47,607 bases of DNA from Shewanella sp. MBTL60-007 (GCF_019654915.1 NZ_BPET01000046.1:1-47607); one strand, 5' to 3'. Counted from the first letter of the stretch, positions 34,952 to 44,395 are shown. Made by a program: numbers and translations. Notes: generated by a model from the letters alone, not told the origin.

Positions 34952-34989
34952 GTGCAGCTAAGTTAACTCTGTAAACAGTGCAGCTAAGT
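34952..34989 (+). repeat. 12-bp direct repeat in the DUF3360 leader
   Basis: GTGCAGCTAAGT occurs at 34952-34963 and 34978-34989, 26 bases apart. Its role is unknown; it could be a second operator or leader RNA element. Confidence 0.6.
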
Positions 34990-35082
34990 GAGCTCCGAAT
35001 ACTTAAGTTAATACTCAAGGACCACTAAAAGTTGTCATCGAATTAGATGAATCACTATGTTCTTCTCGGAGAATGAGAAACT

Positions 35083-36615
35083 ATGTCAGAAACAGTGAAA
35101 AACGAACAAATGGAAGACTCGGCAAAATCTTATCGAGAGCTTCACCGTCCAGCGTCTGAGTTTGAAACTCGTGAAGAGTACTTAGACAATGAACTGAAAA
35201 TCATGAAGCCTAGACGTTGGGGCCTAAACCTTCCCGGTCGTGATTTCCGTTTTGAATGGGAAGATTTCGTCCCAGCTATCGCAGGTACAATTGGTATTAC
35301 CGTAATGTACTCAGCCGTTATGGCTGCATGGGCCGCAGGCCTAAGCGAAAGATGGGATCATATTAACCTAGGCGCAGAGTTTGCGACTCAGGTTGTTCGC
35401 GTTGAAATGCTTATTCCAGCACTTCTATTCTGTATCCTCAGCTCAGGCTTTTTCAACCCAAAAGCTAACTTAGCCGGTAACCATGGTCCAATGATCCCAC
35501 TTATCGGTGCGATTGCCTTGGCTGGCGCTCACCCATTAGCTCTTGCGATCTTATTGGGGATGTTCGGTCTCATATTAAGCTACGTAAAAGGTGGCTCTCG
35601 CTTAGTCAACTTAACCAGTAGCGGCGTTGCCGGTGGTCTATTAGTCTTCCTTGGCTTTATGGGAGCTGAAGGTCAAATTAGTTCACTGTTTGAATGGGCT
35701 GGTAATTTGCAGTCTAAACATAACCTTGATTACAGCCTAGGTTATGTCGCCTTCTTCATCCTTCTTGCCAATGTGATCTTATATGCCGTACTAGCAAAGA
35801 TCGGTAAGCGTTGGTTAGCAATTCCATTATGCTCTATTGCTGCGGTTGCAATGGCGTTCGGCCTAGGTGCAGGACTAGATCTACAATTTGTAACAGAGCC
35901 TGGCATTCCAAACCTAAACCCTGTGTACTGGTGGGGTTCAACGGAACACGGTTGGCAGTTAGGACTACCTAACCTGCAACATTTCATTGCTTCTCTGCCT
36001 TTTGCAATCTTAGCTGTAGCTATGTGGTCTCCTGATTTCTTAGGTCACCGCATTTTCCAAGAGCTTAACTACCCTAAAGGTGCAGACAAGGTGTTAATGG
36101 ATGTTGATGACACTATGACGACTTGTTCACTACGTCAAATCGTTGGTACAGCAGTGGGCGGTGGTAACATCACTTCATCTTGGGGCACTTATATGATCCC
36201 TGCTGCAACGGCAAAACGTCCAATCCCTGCCGGTGCAATCCTACTGGGTCTCCTATGTATCATCGTTGCTATCATTGGCTATCCTATGGATATCGCGGTA
36301 TGGCAACCAGTAATGTCTATCGCACTGCTTGTTGGCGTATTCTTGCCTCTACTTGAAGCAGGTATGCAGATGGTAAAAGACACCCAAAGCAGCCAGTCTG
36401 CTGGTATCTGTATTTTTGCCTCTTTTGTTGCCAACCCAGTACTAGCTTGGGCATTAACTATGTTCCTAGACAATAACGGACTGATCGGTGACAAAGAGCG
36501 TCCTAAAACGCTATCTGTCGTTGACCGTATCGTTATTCCAGGTCTTGCCTTCGTGATCTGTCTAGCTGCTATGCTTGCAGTTGGTATGATCCCAGGTATC
36601 CCTGCTCTTTTATAA
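35083..36615 (+). CDS. DUF3360 family membrane transporter candidate
   Basis: The 510-residue protein has a charged N-terminus (1-60) and about twelve helices after it. The segment DFVPAIAGTIGITVMYSAV, the GNHGPMIPLIGAI motif and GGGNITSSWGTYMIPAATAKRP recall the fold of xanthine/uracil and SulP carriers. I recognise it as a DUF3360 protein of Vibrio and Shewanella relatives, of unknown function. It lies between the focA-like gene and pflB, and its promoter carries the same PdhR-type operator as pflB, so pyruvate, lactate or another monocarboxylate is a reasonable substrate guess. GGAGAATGAGAAACT precedes the ATG. A 10-bp hairpin without T-run follows. Confidence 0.8.
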   Translation: MSETVKNEQMEDSAKSYRELHRPASEFETREEYLDNELKIMKPRRWGLNLPGRDFRFEWEDFVPAIAGTIGITVMYSAVMAAWAAGLSERWDHINLGAEFATQVVRVEMLIPALLFCILSSGFFNPKANLAGNHGPMIPLIGAIALAGAHPLALAILLGMFGLILSYVKGGSRLVNLTSSGVAGGLLVFLGFMGAEGQISSLFEWAGNLQSKHNLDYSLGYVAFFILLANVILYAVLAKIGKRWLAIPLCSIAAVAMAFGLGAGLDLQFVTEPGIPNLNPVYWWGSTEHGWQLGLPNLQHFIASLPFAILAVAMWSPDFLGHRIFQELNYPKGADKVLMDVDDTMTTCSLRQIVGTAVGGGNITSSWGTYMIPAATAKRPIPAGAILLGLLCIIVAIIGYPMDIAVWQPVMSIALLVGVFLPLLEAGMQMVKDTQSSQSAGICIFASFVANPVLAWALTMFLDNNGLIGDKERPKTLSVVDRIVIPGLAFVICLAAMLAVGMIPGIPALL

Positions 36616-36623
36616 GAGAAATA

Positions 36624-36647
36624 GCGAGAAGAGTCCTCTCTTCTCGC
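36624..36647 (+). terminator. Strong hairpin after the DUF3360 gene
   Basis: The perfect 10-bp arms GCGAGAAGAG and CTCTTCTCGC enclose TCCT, 9 bases past the stop. No T-run follows, so it is either a 3'-end stabiliser or a Rho-dependent end; it is not a classic intrinsic terminator. Confidence 0.45.
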
Positions 36648-36748
36648 GACCTAACACTCCCATTGATTTTACCAATACTGATAAACAACAGCCTAGAAAA
36701 TAGCATTGTTGGTTAACTGACTACTTAGCACTTACAGAGTGATTGTTG

Positions 36749-36762
36749 TTGAGATTAATCAA
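36749..36762. promoter_or_regulatory. FNR-like site upstream of pflB
   Basis: TTGAG-ATTA-ATCAA matches the FNR core at nine of ten positions. It is about 180 bases before the predicted pflB start of transcription. pfl genes are known FNR targets in enteric bacteria; binding here is inference. Confidence 0.45.
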
Positions 36763-36922
36763 ATGTTTAAATCTTGCTTACTTAATTAGTAACAGCTGTT
36801 TCAGTAAAAAACATTAGTGTTAGGTTGAAACATTGCTTTGGTTAAAAATTGATACATGGACGACAGTTTTTAAAATTAGCAGAGCAAACTAAGCGTATTA
36901 AGATGCAGGCTATCTCTGCTTA

Positions 36923-36931
36923 TGTTAATAT
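36923..36931 (+). promoter_or_regulatory. Extended -10 promoter of pflB
   Basis: TG-T-TAATAT, identical to the DUF3360 element and at the same ten-base distance from the PdhR-type palindrome. The predicted start is near 36938, leaving a leader of about 230 bases. Confidence 0.5.
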
Positions 36932-36941
36932 ACTTATGGTT

Positions 36942-36958
36942 AATTGGTCTTACCAATT
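36942..36958. promoter_or_regulatory. PdhR-type operator box 2 (pflB)
   Basis: AATTGGTCTTACCAATT again, identical in all 17 positions, including the CTT spacer, to the box before the DUF3360 gene. It is also at about +5 to +21 of the predicted transcript. This points to pyruvate-responsive repression by a PdhR-type regulator; the regulator gene is not in the window. Confidence 0.72.
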
Positions 36959-36962
36959 TATC

Positions 36963-37007
36963 GATACCGATCTTCTTCGTATACGGATCATTTTTCATAT
37001 CGGTATC
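36963..37007 (+). promoter_or_regulatory. Inverted repeat in the pflB leader
   Basis: The perfect 9-bp arms GATACCGAT (36963-36971) and ATCGGTATC (36999-37007) enclose 27 bases that contain a CGTATACG palindrome. It could form a leader hairpin or be an operator. It begins five bases after the PdhR-type box. Confidence 0.5.
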
Positions 37008-37169
37008 AAATGGACAGAACATTCCGAGATATAAAACTCGGGACCAGTTTCCTCAGCAGATTTGTTTTGAGGGAGCTTTTTAAGACTTAACTATTGGTGT
37101 ATCGCACGCCTCGTTTTGAGCCTATATCGATACCCAATAACCTTATCTCAAACAGAAGGTAATAGTACG

Positions 37170-39452
37170 ATGACCGAAAAAACTGAACAGTTTGCAGCCG
37201 CGTGGGAAGGTTTCACCGCTGGCGATTGGAAAACTGAAGTCAATGTGCGTGACTTTATTCAAGCTAACTACACTCCTTATGAAGGCGATGAGTCTTTCCT
37301 TGCCGGCGCTACTGAAGCAACAACCGAACTTTGGGACAAAGTTATGGTTGGTATCAAGGAAGAGAACCGTACTCACGCGCCAGTTGATTTTGATACCAAG
37401 CGCGTATCAACTATCACTTCTCATGAAGCCGGTTACATCACTAAAGATCTAGAAACTATCGTTGGTCTACAAACAGAAGCTCCGCTTAAGCGTGCTATGT
37501 TGCCAAACGGTGGTATTCGTATGGTTGAAGGTTCTTGCGCTGCATACGGCCGTGAACTAGACGCTGACGTTAAATACGTATACTCAGAACTACGTAAGAC
37601 GCACAACCAAGGCGTGTTCGATATCTACACTCCAGAAATCATGCGTTGCCGTAAGTCTGGTGTATTGACTGGTTTACCAGATGCATACGGTCGTGGCCGT
37701 ATCATTGGTGACTACCGTCGTGTTGCACTATACGGTATCGACTTCCTAATGCAGGACAAGTTTGCTCAGTTCACTTCTCTGCAAGCTGATTTCGAAGCAG
37801 GTGAAAACTTGTCTTACACTATGCAACTTCGTGAAGAAATTGCAGAGCAGCACAAAGCACTAGGTCAAATGAAGAAGATGGCAGCAAGCTACGGCTTCGA
37901 CATCTCTCTACCTGCGACTAACGCTCAAGAAGCTATCCAGTGGACTTACTTCGGCTACCTAGCTGCTGTTAAGAGCCAAAACGGTGCGGCTATGTCTTTA
38001 GGCCGTACTTCTAGCTTCCTAGATATCTTCATTGAACGCGACATCAAAAATGGCGTGATCACTGAGCAACAAGCTCAAGAAATGGTTGACCACTTCGTAA
38101 TGAAGCTACGTATGGTTCGTTTCCTACGTACTCCAGAATACGATGAGCTATTCTCTGGCGACCCAATCTGGGCTACTGAGTCTATCGCTGGTATGGGTCT
38201 TGACGGTCGTACACTTGTAACTAAGTCTAGCTTCCGTTTCCTACACACCCTATACAACATGGGTCCTAGCCCTGAGCCAAACATCACGGTTCTATGGTCT
38301 GAGCAACTACCGCTAAACTTCAAGAAGTACGCGGCTAAAGTATCTATCGATACTAGCTCTATCCAGTACGAAAACGATGACCTAATGCGTCCAGATTTCG
38401 AATCTGACGACTACGCTATCGCATGTTGTGTAAGCCCAATGGTTGTTGGTAAGCACATGCAGTTCTTCGGCGCGCGTGCAAACCTTGCCAAGACTATGCT
38501 TTACGCTATCAACGGTGGTGTTGACGAAAAACTTAACGCTCAAATCGGTCCTAAGTCTGCTCCAATCACAGACGAAGTTCTGAACTTTGATGACGTTATG
38601 GGTCGTTTAGACACTATGATGGACTGGTTAGCAACACAGTATGTGTCTGCACTAAACGCTATCCACTTCATGCACGACAAGTACTCTTATGAATCAGCTC
38701 TAATGGCGCTTCATGACAGAGACGTACGTCGTACTATGGCGTGTGGTATCGCAGGTCTTTCTATCACTGCTGACTCTCTAGCTGCGATTAAGTACGCAAC
38801 TGTTAAGCCAATCCGTGATGAAAACGGCATTGCTGTAGACTTCGACATCGAAGGCGATTATCCAAAGTTCGGTAACAACGACCCACGTGTTGATGATATC
38901 GCAACTGAATTGGTTGAGCGCTTCATGGCGAAGATCCGCAAAATGAAGATGTACCGTGATGCGATCCCAACTCAGTCTATTCTTACTATTACTTCTAACG
39001 TTGTTTACGGTAAGAAGACAGGTAACACACCTGACGGTCGTCGCGCTGGTGCTCCATTCGCTCCAGGTGCTAACCCAATGCACGGTCGTGATGAAAAAGG
39101 CGCAATTGCTTCTTTAACATCAGTTGCTAAACTACCATTTGCTCACGCACAAGACGGTATCTCTTACACATTCTCTATCGTACCTAACGCACTAGGTAAA
39201 GATGATGATGCTCGTAAGGCTAACCTAGCTGCGCTTATGGATGGTTACTTCGCTCACAACGATAACCGTGAAGGTGGTCAACACTTAAACGTTAACGTTA
39301 TGAACCGCGAAATGCTTGAAGATGCAGTGGTTAACCCAGATAAGTACCCACAGCTAACGATTCGTGTTTCAGGTTATGCAGTACGCTTTAACTCGCTAAC
39401 ACCAGAGCAGCAGCAAGACGTTATCACACGTACCTTCACTAAAGGTCTGTAA
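37170..39452 (+). CDS. pflB: Formate acetyltransferase (pyruvate formate-lyase) PflB
   Basis: The product has exactly 760 residues, as in E. coli. It cleaves pyruvate with coenzyme A to acetyl-CoA and formate by a glycyl radical. The catalytic cysteines are Cys419-Cys420 in IACCVSPM, and the radical glycine is Gly735 in RVSGYAVRF, one position beyond the E. coli numbers. The start MTEKTEQ is preceded by GAAGGT; an in-frame ATG 18 codons earlier is rejected. pflA follows 64 bases on. Codon use is strongly biased to preferred codons, as expected for a highly expressed gene. Confidence 0.97.
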   Translation: MTEKTEQFAAAWEGFTAGDWKTEVNVRDFIQANYTPYEGDESFLAGATEATTELWDKVMVGIKEENRTHAPVDFDTKRVSTITSHEAGYITKDLETIVGLQTEAPLKRAMLPNGGIRMVEGSCAAYGRELDADVKYVYSELRKTHNQGVFDIYTPEIMRCRKSGVLTGLPDAYGRGRIIGDYRRVALYGIDFLMQDKFAQFTSLQADFEAGENLSYTMQLREEIAEQHKALGQMKKMAASYGFDISLPATNAQEAIQWTYFGYLAAVKSQNGAAMSLGRTSSFLDIFIERDIKNGVITEQQAQEMVDHFVMKLRMVRFLRTPEYDELFSGDPIWATESIAGMGLDGRTLVTKSSFRFLHTLYNMGPSPEPNITVLWSEQLPLNFKKYAAKVSIDTSSIQYENDDLMRPDFESDDYAIACCVSPMVVGKHMQFFGARANLAKTMLYAINGGVDEKLNAQIGPKSAPITDEVLNFDDVMGRLDTMMDWLATQYVSALNAIHFMHDKYSYESALMALHDRDVRRTMACGIAGLSITADSLAAIKYATVKPIRDENGIAVDFDIEGDYPKFGNNDPRVDDIATELVERFMAKIRKMKMYRDAIPTQSILTITSNVVYGKKTGNTPDGRRAGAPFAPGANPMHGRDEKGAIASLTSVAKLPFAHAQDGISYTFSIVPNALGKDDDARKANLAALMDGYFAHNDNREGGQHLNVNVMNREMLEDAVVNPDKYPQLTIRVSGYAVRFNSLTPEQQQDVITRTFTKGL

Positions 39453-39516
39453 GTTTAATTAAGTGTCGATTCGGCTGATGCAACGCTAAGCGTTCATCAG
39501 CCCCACAGGAGTAAAA

Positions 39517-40257
39517 ATGGCAGTAATCGGTCGTATTCATTCAATTGAATCCTTCGGAACAGTAGATGGGCCTGGCATCCGGTTTATCACCTTTATGCAA
39601 GGCTGCTTAATGCGCTGTCTCTACTGTCATAACCGCGACACTTGGGACTTACACGGTGGTAAAGAAATGAAAGTCGATGACCTGATGAGTCAAATCATCG
39701 GTTATCGACCTTTTCTCGAAGCCAGCGGCGGTGGTGTAACCGCAAGTGGCGGAGAAGCCATACTACAAGCTGAATTCGTTGCTGAACTTTTTAAAGCCTG
39801 TAAGAAAGAAGGTATTCATACCTGTCTTGATACCAATGGCTTTGTTAGAAAGCACACACCAATTATCGATGAATTACTCGATAACACAGATTTAGTGTTA
39901 CTGGATATCAAACAGATTGATGATGCAAAGCATATCGATCTTACCAATGTCAGTAACCAGCGCACGCTGCAGTTTGCAGAACACTTGCATAAGCGTGGGC
40001 AAAAAACATGGATTAGATATGTGGTTGTTGGCGGATATACCGATGATATCCCATCAGCACAGGCTCTAGCCGAATTTGTTAAACCTATGACTAACGTGGA
40101 AAAAGTCGAACTATTACCCTACCACGAACTAGGTAAGCACAAATGGGAAGCTATGGGTGTGGACTATGAGTTAAATGATATCTCTCCACCAAGCACAGAA
40201 ACCATGGAGCAAATTAAGAAAGTCTTTACTGATATGGGAATAAACGCGGTTTATTAA
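39517..40257 (+). CDS. pflA: Pyruvate formate-lyase activating enzyme PflA
   Basis: The product has 246 residues, the E. coli length. It is a radical SAM enzyme with CxxxCxxC at Cys30, Cys34 and Cys37 (GCLMRCLYCHN), which bind the 4Fe-4S cluster. GGGVTASGGE is the SAM-binding glycine segment. It installs the glycyl radical on PflB at Gly735. ACAGGAG precedes the ATG. It is probably cotranscribed with pflB. Confidence 0.96.
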   Translation: MAVIGRIHSIESFGTVDGPGIRFITFMQGCLMRCLYCHNRDTWDLHGGKEMKVDDLMSQIIGYRPFLEASGGGVTASGGEAILQAEFVAELFKACKKEGIHTCLDTNGFVRKHTPIIDELLDNTDLVLLDIKQIDDAKHIDLTNVSNQRTLQFAEHLHKRGQKTWIRYVVVGGYTDDIPSAQALAEFVKPMTNVEKVELLPYHELGKHKWEAMGVDYELNDISPPSTETMEQIKKVFTDMGINAVY

Positions 40258-40283
40258 CCGCGTTGTAATGCTTATAGCCTAAG

Positions 40284-40727
40284 CTAAAGCTCTTCCCAGT
40301 AACTGGCGTCTAAACGTTCGAAAGCGGCTTTTAATATGAGTGCCATATCGAAGTAACACGCTTTAGCGCCAAGGGGCCGACAATTTACGCCCAATTGCAT
40401 TAATTTAGTCGATAACTGGTTACCCCAGTCTAGTAATGAGAGCGGTAAAGGATGGCGAGAACGCCAACCGAGCCAGAGTAAGCCTTGAACAGGCAAGCTC
40501 ATAAAGAACAGTGCGATAGTTATCGCCTGGGGCAGATAGCTCCAGCCATGCAAATACAACTGACTCGCCGCAGCCAAAAGCGCCAGTAATGGCATTAAAG
40601 GCAATGCTAGTTTAGTGGCTCGCATAACGCGATACTCAGGAAAGTAATAACTGAGTTGTCGAACCATAGGCCAGGTCTTCATATAACGTCGACCCTCGCC
40701 CAATGTTTTGAGAACTTGAATGCTCAA
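40284..40727 (-). CDS. yfbV: UPF0208 membrane protein YfbV
   Basis: About 147 residues with two membrane helices (about 42-85) between cytosolic ends. The segments GRRYMKTWPMVRQL, PVQGLLWLGWRSRHPLPLSLLDW and the C-terminal LKAAFERLDASYWEEL match the YfbV family, next to ackA-pta in E. coli as well. In E. coli it is reported to affect Ter macrodomain insulation. I prefer a TTG start at 40725-40727 because AGGTG lies six bases before it; an in-frame GTG at 40734-40736 overlaps that site. It is convergent with pflA and divergent from ackA. Confidence 0.85.
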   Translation of the reverse strand: MSIQVLKTLGEGRRYMKTWPMVRQLSYYFPEYRVMRATKLALPLMPLLALLAAASQLYLHGWSYLPQAITIALFFMSLPVQGLLWLGWRSRHPLPLSLLDWGNQLSTKLMQLGVNCRPLGAKACYFDMALILKAAFERLDASYWEEL

Positions 40728-40773
40728 CGATGGCACCTATAAATAAAATTAACAGCCTAACTTTAGCATAAAC

Positions 40774-40804
40774 ACTCAGTCTGCCCCAAGGGCTAGCACT
40801 GAGT
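40774..40804. promoter_or_regulatory. Inverted repeat between yfbV and ackA
   Basis: The arms ACTCAGT and ACTGAGT enclose an inner GCCC/GGGC pairing. A second palindrome TGCTCTTT-T-AAAGAGCA lies at 40817-40833. Both are in the divergent promoter region; no T-run follows, so operators or leader structure are more likely than termination. Confidence 0.4.
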
Positions 40805-40922
40805 ATGACACCATTTTGCTCTTTTAAAGAGCATACTTTACGACTTCGGCTATAGTTGCCATATGAAGTTTTGTTATCCGGTGAGTCAAACGGCTTCACC
40901 ATTTATTGCGAAAGGTTTAAAC

Positions 40923-42119
40923 ATGTCAAACAAACTGGTATTGGTGCTTAACTGTGGTAGTTCATCTCTAAAGTTTGCAGTAATTGATGCGCTAACTGGC
41001 GATGATCAAATTTCAGGTCTAGCTGAGTGTTTTGGTCTTGAAGATTCAAGAATCAAGTGGAAAGTTAACGGCCAAAAGAGTGAAGCTAGCCTAGGTGCTT
41101 TTACCGCTCACAGAGAAGCTGTTGAATACATTGTTAACGACATTCTAGGTGCTTACCCAGAAATCGCTGCTGAAATCCAAGCTGTTGGTCACCGTGTTGT
41201 TCACGGTGGTGAAAAGTTCACTCACTCAGTAATTATTGACGAAACTGTTGTTCAAGGTATTGAAGATTGTGCCACTTTAGCACCGCTTCACAACCCAGCT
41301 CACTTGATCGGTATTCGTGCTGCACAAGCATCTTTCCCAACACTACCACAAGTTGCTGTGTTCGATACTGCATTCCACCAAACTATGCCAGAAAAAGCGT
41401 ACATCTATGCGCTTCCATACAAGCTATACCGCGAAAACGCAATCCGTCGTTATGGCATGCACGGTACTAGCCACCTATTCATCAGCCGCGAAGCTGCTGC
41501 TGCACTAGGTAAAGACGAAGCTGACACAAACATCATTTGTGCTCACTTAGGTAACGGCGCATCTGTTACTGCTATTAAAGGCGGTAAGAGTGTTGATACT
41601 TCTATGGGTCTTACTCCACTAGAAGGTTTGGTAATGGGTACACGTTGTGGTGACGTTGATCCTTCAGTTATCTTCCACCTAGTTAACCGTTTAGGTTACA
41701 CACTAGACGAAGTTGAGTCAGTACTTAACAAACAAAGTGGTCTACTAGGTATTTCTGAACTTACTAACGATTGCCGTGGCATCGAAGAAGGTTTCGAAAA
41801 AGGCCATAAAGGCGCTACTCTAGCACTTGAGATCTTCTGCTACCGTCTAGCTAAGTACATCGCTTCTTACACTGTGCCACTAGAGCGTCTTGACGCTGTA
41901 GTATTCACTGGTGGTATCGGTGAAAACTCAGACCTAATCCGTGAGAAAGTACTTAACTCTCTAGCTATCTTCAACTTCAACGTAGACAAAGAGCGTAACG
42001 CTGCTGCTCGTTTTGGTAACGGTGGCCAGATCACATCTGACGAAGGTACTGTTGCTTTGGTAATTCCTACTAACGAAGAGTGGGTTATTGCACAAGACGC
42101 AATCGAGTTGATCAAGTAA
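40923..42119 (+). CDS. ackA: Acetate kinase AckA
   Basis: The product has 398 residues (E. coli 400). It makes ATP and acetate from acetyl phosphate. The phosphate-binding motifs LNCGSSSLKF near the N-terminus, HRVVHGGE, HNPAHLIGI, GMHGTSH, AHLGNGASV and the C-terminal FTGGIGENS are all intact. The start at 40923 gives the standard MSNKLVLVLNCG N-terminus, with AAAGG upstream; a longer frame from 40863 is rejected. pta follows in the same direction. Confidence 0.96.
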   Translation: MSNKLVLVLNCGSSSLKFAVIDALTGDDQISGLAECFGLEDSRIKWKVNGQKSEASLGAFTAHREAVEYIVNDILGAYPEIAAEIQAVGHRVVHGGEKFTHSVIIDETVVQGIEDCATLAPLHNPAHLIGIRAAQASFPTLPQVAVFDTAFHQTMPEKAYIYALPYKLYRENAIRRYGMHGTSHLFISREAAAALGKDEADTNIICAHLGNGASVTAIKGGKSVDTSMGLTPLEGLVMGTRCGDVDPSVIFHLVNRLGYTLDEVESVLNKQSGLLGISELTNDCRGIEEGFEKGHKGATLALEIFCYRLAKYIASYTVPLERLDAVVFTGGIGENSDLIREKVLNSLAIFNFNVDKERNAAARFGNGGQITSDEGTVALVIPTNEEWVIAQDAIELIK

Positions 42120-42137
42120 CTGACGCTTAACATCGAT

Positions 42138-42162
42138 GCAGCTAATACTTTGTATTAGCTGC
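42138..42162 (+). promoter_or_regulatory. Strong hairpin between ackA and pta
   Basis: The perfect 11-bp arms GCAGCTAATAC and GTATTAGCTGC enclose TTT, 18 bases after the ackA stop. A moderate T-rich tract begins about 10 bases later. It is placed to reduce read-through from ackA into pta or to protect the ackA 3' end. Confidence 0.5.
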
Positions 42163-42225
42163 TGTTAGCGCAGTTTAGTTTTTAGTCATACAATGTATGA
42201 CATCATCGAGTTTTAAGAGGTCATT

Positions 42226-44373
42226 ATGTCTCGTAACATCATGCTCATTCCAGTAGGCACAGGAGTTGGTTTAACTTCTATAAGCCTAGGTATGGTTCGT
42301 GCACTAGAGCGTCACGGCGTTAAAGTACGCTTTTTCAAGCCTATCGCCCAACAGCGCCCAACTGATACTGGCCCAGAGCGTTCAACAACGATTCTGAGCA
42401 AGTCTCCAACGGTTAATCCTCTCGAGCCTTTCGAGATGGAGCACGCAGAAAAGCTGATCCGTGCGGATCAAACTGACGTGTTAATGGAACAGATCATTGC
42501 TCGCGCAACTGAGTGTGCTGACGATACTGAAACTTTAATTGTGGAAGGTTTGGTTCAGACTCGTAATCACCCATTCTCTGATGATGTTAACCATGCTATC
42601 GCTAAGGCACTCGATGCTGATATCATTTTTGTTGCCACTCCTGGCAATGAAAGCCCAACAGCATTGATGAACCGCCTAGAGATTTCTCATAACTCTTGGG
42701 GTGGCAGCGAGAACAAACGTCTAATTGGCGCCATTATCAACAAGATCGGTGCTCCAGTTGATGACGAAGGCCGTGCGCGCCCTGACCTATCAGAAGTTTT
42801 TGATCATGACGAAATGCCACGTCCAGATGCGGCAAGCATGTTCCAACTTCCAGGTAAGAGCCCACTACGTATTTTAGGTAGCGTGCCTTACAACCTAGAT
42901 CTCGTTGCACCACGTGCATCAGATCTTGCTAAGCACTTAAGCGCTAAGATCATCAACGCTGGTGAGATGAACACTCGCCGTATGCGTAAAGTGACTTTCT
43001 GTGCTCGCAGCATTCCAAATATGGTTACCCATATTAAAACTGATTCACTACTTGTGACTTCTGGCGATCGCTCTGACGTTATCGTATCTGCATGTCTTGC
43101 ATCAATGAACGGTGTTAAAGTCGGCGCCTTGCTGCTAACTGGTGGCTATGAACCAGAGCCTCAGATCATGGAGCTATGTGAACAAGCATTCGAAACGGGT
43201 CTTCCAGTATTCCTAATCGATACTAACACTTGGCAGACAGCCCTAAACATCCAGCGTTTCGATCACGAAGTGCCTGTTGATGACGCAGTACGTATTGAAC
43301 AAGTTCAAGAGTTTGTTGCTAGCCATATCGACCAAAGCTGGGTTGAAAGCATCACTAAGAACTCACCACGTGAACACCGTCTATCGCCACCAGCATTCCG
43401 TTACAAGCTAACAGAACTTGCTCGTGCTGCACGTAAGACAGTTGTTCTACCAGAAGGTGATGAGCCAAGAACCATCGAAGCTGCAGCTATCTGTGCTGAA
43501 CGTGGTATTGCGCGTTGTGTACTTCTAGGTAACCGTGAAGAGATCGAGCGTATTGCAAGCCAGCAGGGTGTTGTATTAGGTGAAGGCGTTGAAATCGTTG
43601 ATCCAGAAGCATCGCGTAGCCGTTATGTTGAAGCTATGGTTGAACTACGCCGCGGCAAAGGCCTAACTGAAGTTGTTGCTAAAGAGCAGCTAGAAGACAA
43701 CATGGTACTAGGTACTATGATGCTAGCTCAAGGCGAAGTTGACGGTATCGTTTCTGGTGCAGTAAACACCACAGCGAACACCATTCGTCCGCCACTACAG
43801 TTAATTAAAACTGCACCAGGTTCTAGCCTTGTATCTTCAATCTTCTTCATGTTGATGCCAGATCAAGTTTACATCTACGGTGACTGTGCGATTAACCCAG
43901 ATCCAAATGCAGAGCAGCTAGCTGATATCGCAATTCAATCTGCAGAATCTGCAATTGCATTCGGTATTGAGCCACGCGTTGCTATGATCAGCTACTCTAC
44001 AGGTAGCTCAGGTACGGGTTCTGACGTTGATAAAGTACGTGAAGCTACACGTATCGCTAAAGAGAAGCGTCCTGATCTGATGATCGACGGTCCACTACAG
44101 TACGATGCGGCAGTTATGCCAAACGTTGCTCGCTCAAAAGCGCCTGACAGCCCTGTAGCAGGTCAAGCGACTGTATTCGTATTCCCAGATCTAAACACGG
44201 GTAACACGACATACAAGGCGGTACAGCGTAGTGCAGATTTGATCTCTATTGGCCCAATGCTTCAAGGTATGCGTAAGCCAGTAAACGATCTATCTCGCGG
44301 TGCATTAGTTGACGATATCGTTTACACCATCGCTCTAACAGCGATTCAAGCTGCTCAAAACGAACAAGCTTAA
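42226..44373 (+). CDS. pta: Phosphate acetyltransferase Pta
   Basis: The product has 715 residues (E. coli 714). An N-terminal P-loop-like domain (VGTGVGLTSISLGMVRAL) and a middle DRTGG domain (about 215-335) precede the catalytic phosphate acetyl/butyryl transferase domain (about 390-712, with PEGDEPR at its start and STGSSGTGSDVDK). It interconverts acetyl-CoA and acetyl phosphate, feeding AckA. TAAGAGG precedes the ATG. A terminator lies 22 bases after the stop. Confidence 0.96.
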   Translation: MSRNIMLIPVGTGVGLTSISLGMVRALERHGVKVRFFKPIAQQRPTDTGPERSTTILSKSPTVNPLEPFEMEHAEKLIRADQTDVLMEQIIARATECADDTETLIVEGLVQTRNHPFSDDVNHAIAKALDADIIFVATPGNESPTALMNRLEISHNSWGGSENKRLIGAIINKIGAPVDDEGRARPDLSEVFDHDEMPRPDAASMFQLPGKSPLRILGSVPYNLDLVAPRASDLAKHLSAKIINAGEMNTRRMRKVTFCARSIPNMVTHIKTDSLLVTSGDRSDVIVSACLASMNGVKVGALLLTGGYEPEPQIMELCEQAFETGLPVFLIDTNTWQTALNIQRFDHEVPVDDAVRIEQVQEFVASHIDQSWVESITKNSPREHRLSPPAFRYKLTELARAARKTVVLPEGDEPRTIEAAAICAERGIARCVLLGNREEIERIASQQGVVLGEGVEIVDPEASRSRYVEAMVELRRGKGLTEVVAKEQLEDNMVLGTMMLAQGEVDGIVSGAVNTTANTIRPPLQLIKTAPGSSLVSSIFFMLMPDQVYIYGDCAINPDPNAEQLADIAIQSAESAIAFGIEPRVAMISYSTGSSGTGSDVDKVREATRIAKEKRPDLMIDGPLQYDAAVMPNVARSKAPDSPVAGQATVFVFPDLNTGNTTYKAVQRSADLISIGPMLQGMRKPVNDLSRGALVDDIVYTIALTAIQAAQNEQA

Positions 44374-44395
44374 TTAGCGTTTAGCTAAATCCATT

